This document shows positions 63,912 through 64,000 of a stretch of DNA of 64,000 bases, one piece after another. Position 1 is the first letter of the stretch. Each line of letters starts with the position of its first letter. The stretch is from Acephala macrosclerotiorum (taxonomy: Eukaryota > Ascomycota > Leotiomycetes > Helotiales > Mollisiaceae), in the NCBI GenBank assembly GCA_014904845.1, contig MU119279.1:156736-220735 (forward strand), in the 5' to 3' direction. The translations under genes and the position numbers were made by a program. Under the pieces are notes generated by a model. That model worked only from the letters and a program-made list of their open reading frames with translations. It was not told the DNA's origin and did not search any database.

Positions 63912-64000
63912 TTTTTATAGTATTAATTATTTTTTTTATTATTTATTATTAATAATTATATAATTTTATTCGATAATTAAATTTATATTAATATTTTTTT

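Larger units (their letters stand above)
41571..64000. repeat. RIP-mutated AT-rich block 2 (continues past the window)
   Basis: At least 22.4 kb of almost G/C-free sequence with residual C mainly in CpG. No intact gene. It contains an unmutated patch and tandem repeat (45.87-46.8 kb), two pairs of dispersed direct repeats (48086/60302 and 52816/58477), a somewhat less-eroded stretch at about 54.7-55.1 kb, and long T-runs at 63.83-63.91 kb. The mobile elements that formed it cannot be named. Confidence 0.9.

Noticed and set aside
63833..64000. Telomere or chromosome end at the right edge
   Set aside because: The tract is poly-T without TTAGGG-type repeats.
1..64000. CRISPR arrays, bacterial operons or tRNA/rRNA genes
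   Set aside because: The genes contain spliceosomal introns, the tandem repeats lack spacer structure, and no cloverleaf or rRNA core was recognised by eye.

Overview
The window looks like nuclear DNA of a filamentous ascomycete (Pezizomycotina). The genes have introns of about 47-88 nt with GT...AG ends and CTAAC/CTGAC-like branch sites. The families are typical of filamentous fungi: a fungal AAA ATPase, a monocarboxylate-type MFS permease, a PTH11/rhodopsin-domain protein, a BBE-like secreted oxidase, a rhamnogalacturonan acetylesterase, and fungal-only repeat-prone families. More than half of the window is extremely AT-rich DNA with the signature of repeat-induced point mutation (RIP). A secreted pectin deacetylase suggests a plant-associated or plant-litter lifestyle. 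Species cannot be named from this sequence.

Layout. 1-9.3 kb is ordinary base composition: an MFS transporter (-), a four-exon AAA ATPase (-), a 2.6 kb stretch with no recognised gene, and a broken fungal membrane-protein gene (-). 9.33-23.2 kb is the first AT block. Its core is a RIP-destroyed Ty3/gypsy element on the minus strand: reverse transcriptase and integrase can still be read through the mutations, inside a pair of direct repeats 7.8 kb apart. The whole block is bracketed by a 43-bp inverted repeat. 23.2-41.5 kb is an accessory gene island with small AT patches: a RIP-killed fungal repeat-family gene, a GPCR-like seven-helix receptor (-), a BBE-like secreted oxidase (-) with a 459-bp MITE in its promoter, a PTH11-like receptor gene (+) with one in-frame TGA, an amino-acid/GABA-type permease (+), a broken short-chain dehydrogenase (-) and a secreted rhamnogalacturonan acetylesterase (-). 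41.5-64 kb is a second AT block, interrupted at 45.87-46.35 kb by an unmutated hairpin-rich patch that runs into a ~190-bp tandem repeat with decay increasing along its copies.

How it fits together. The genes do not form one obvious pathway. Several belong to sensing, uptake and secretion (two receptor-like membrane proteins, two transporters, two secreted enzymes), which fits an environment-facing compartment of a two-speed genome. Genes next to the AT blocks carry C-to-T nonsense changes, suggesting that RIP leaks into them. Exon boundaries were worked out by hand from reading-frame continuity and splice signals; no database search was possible.
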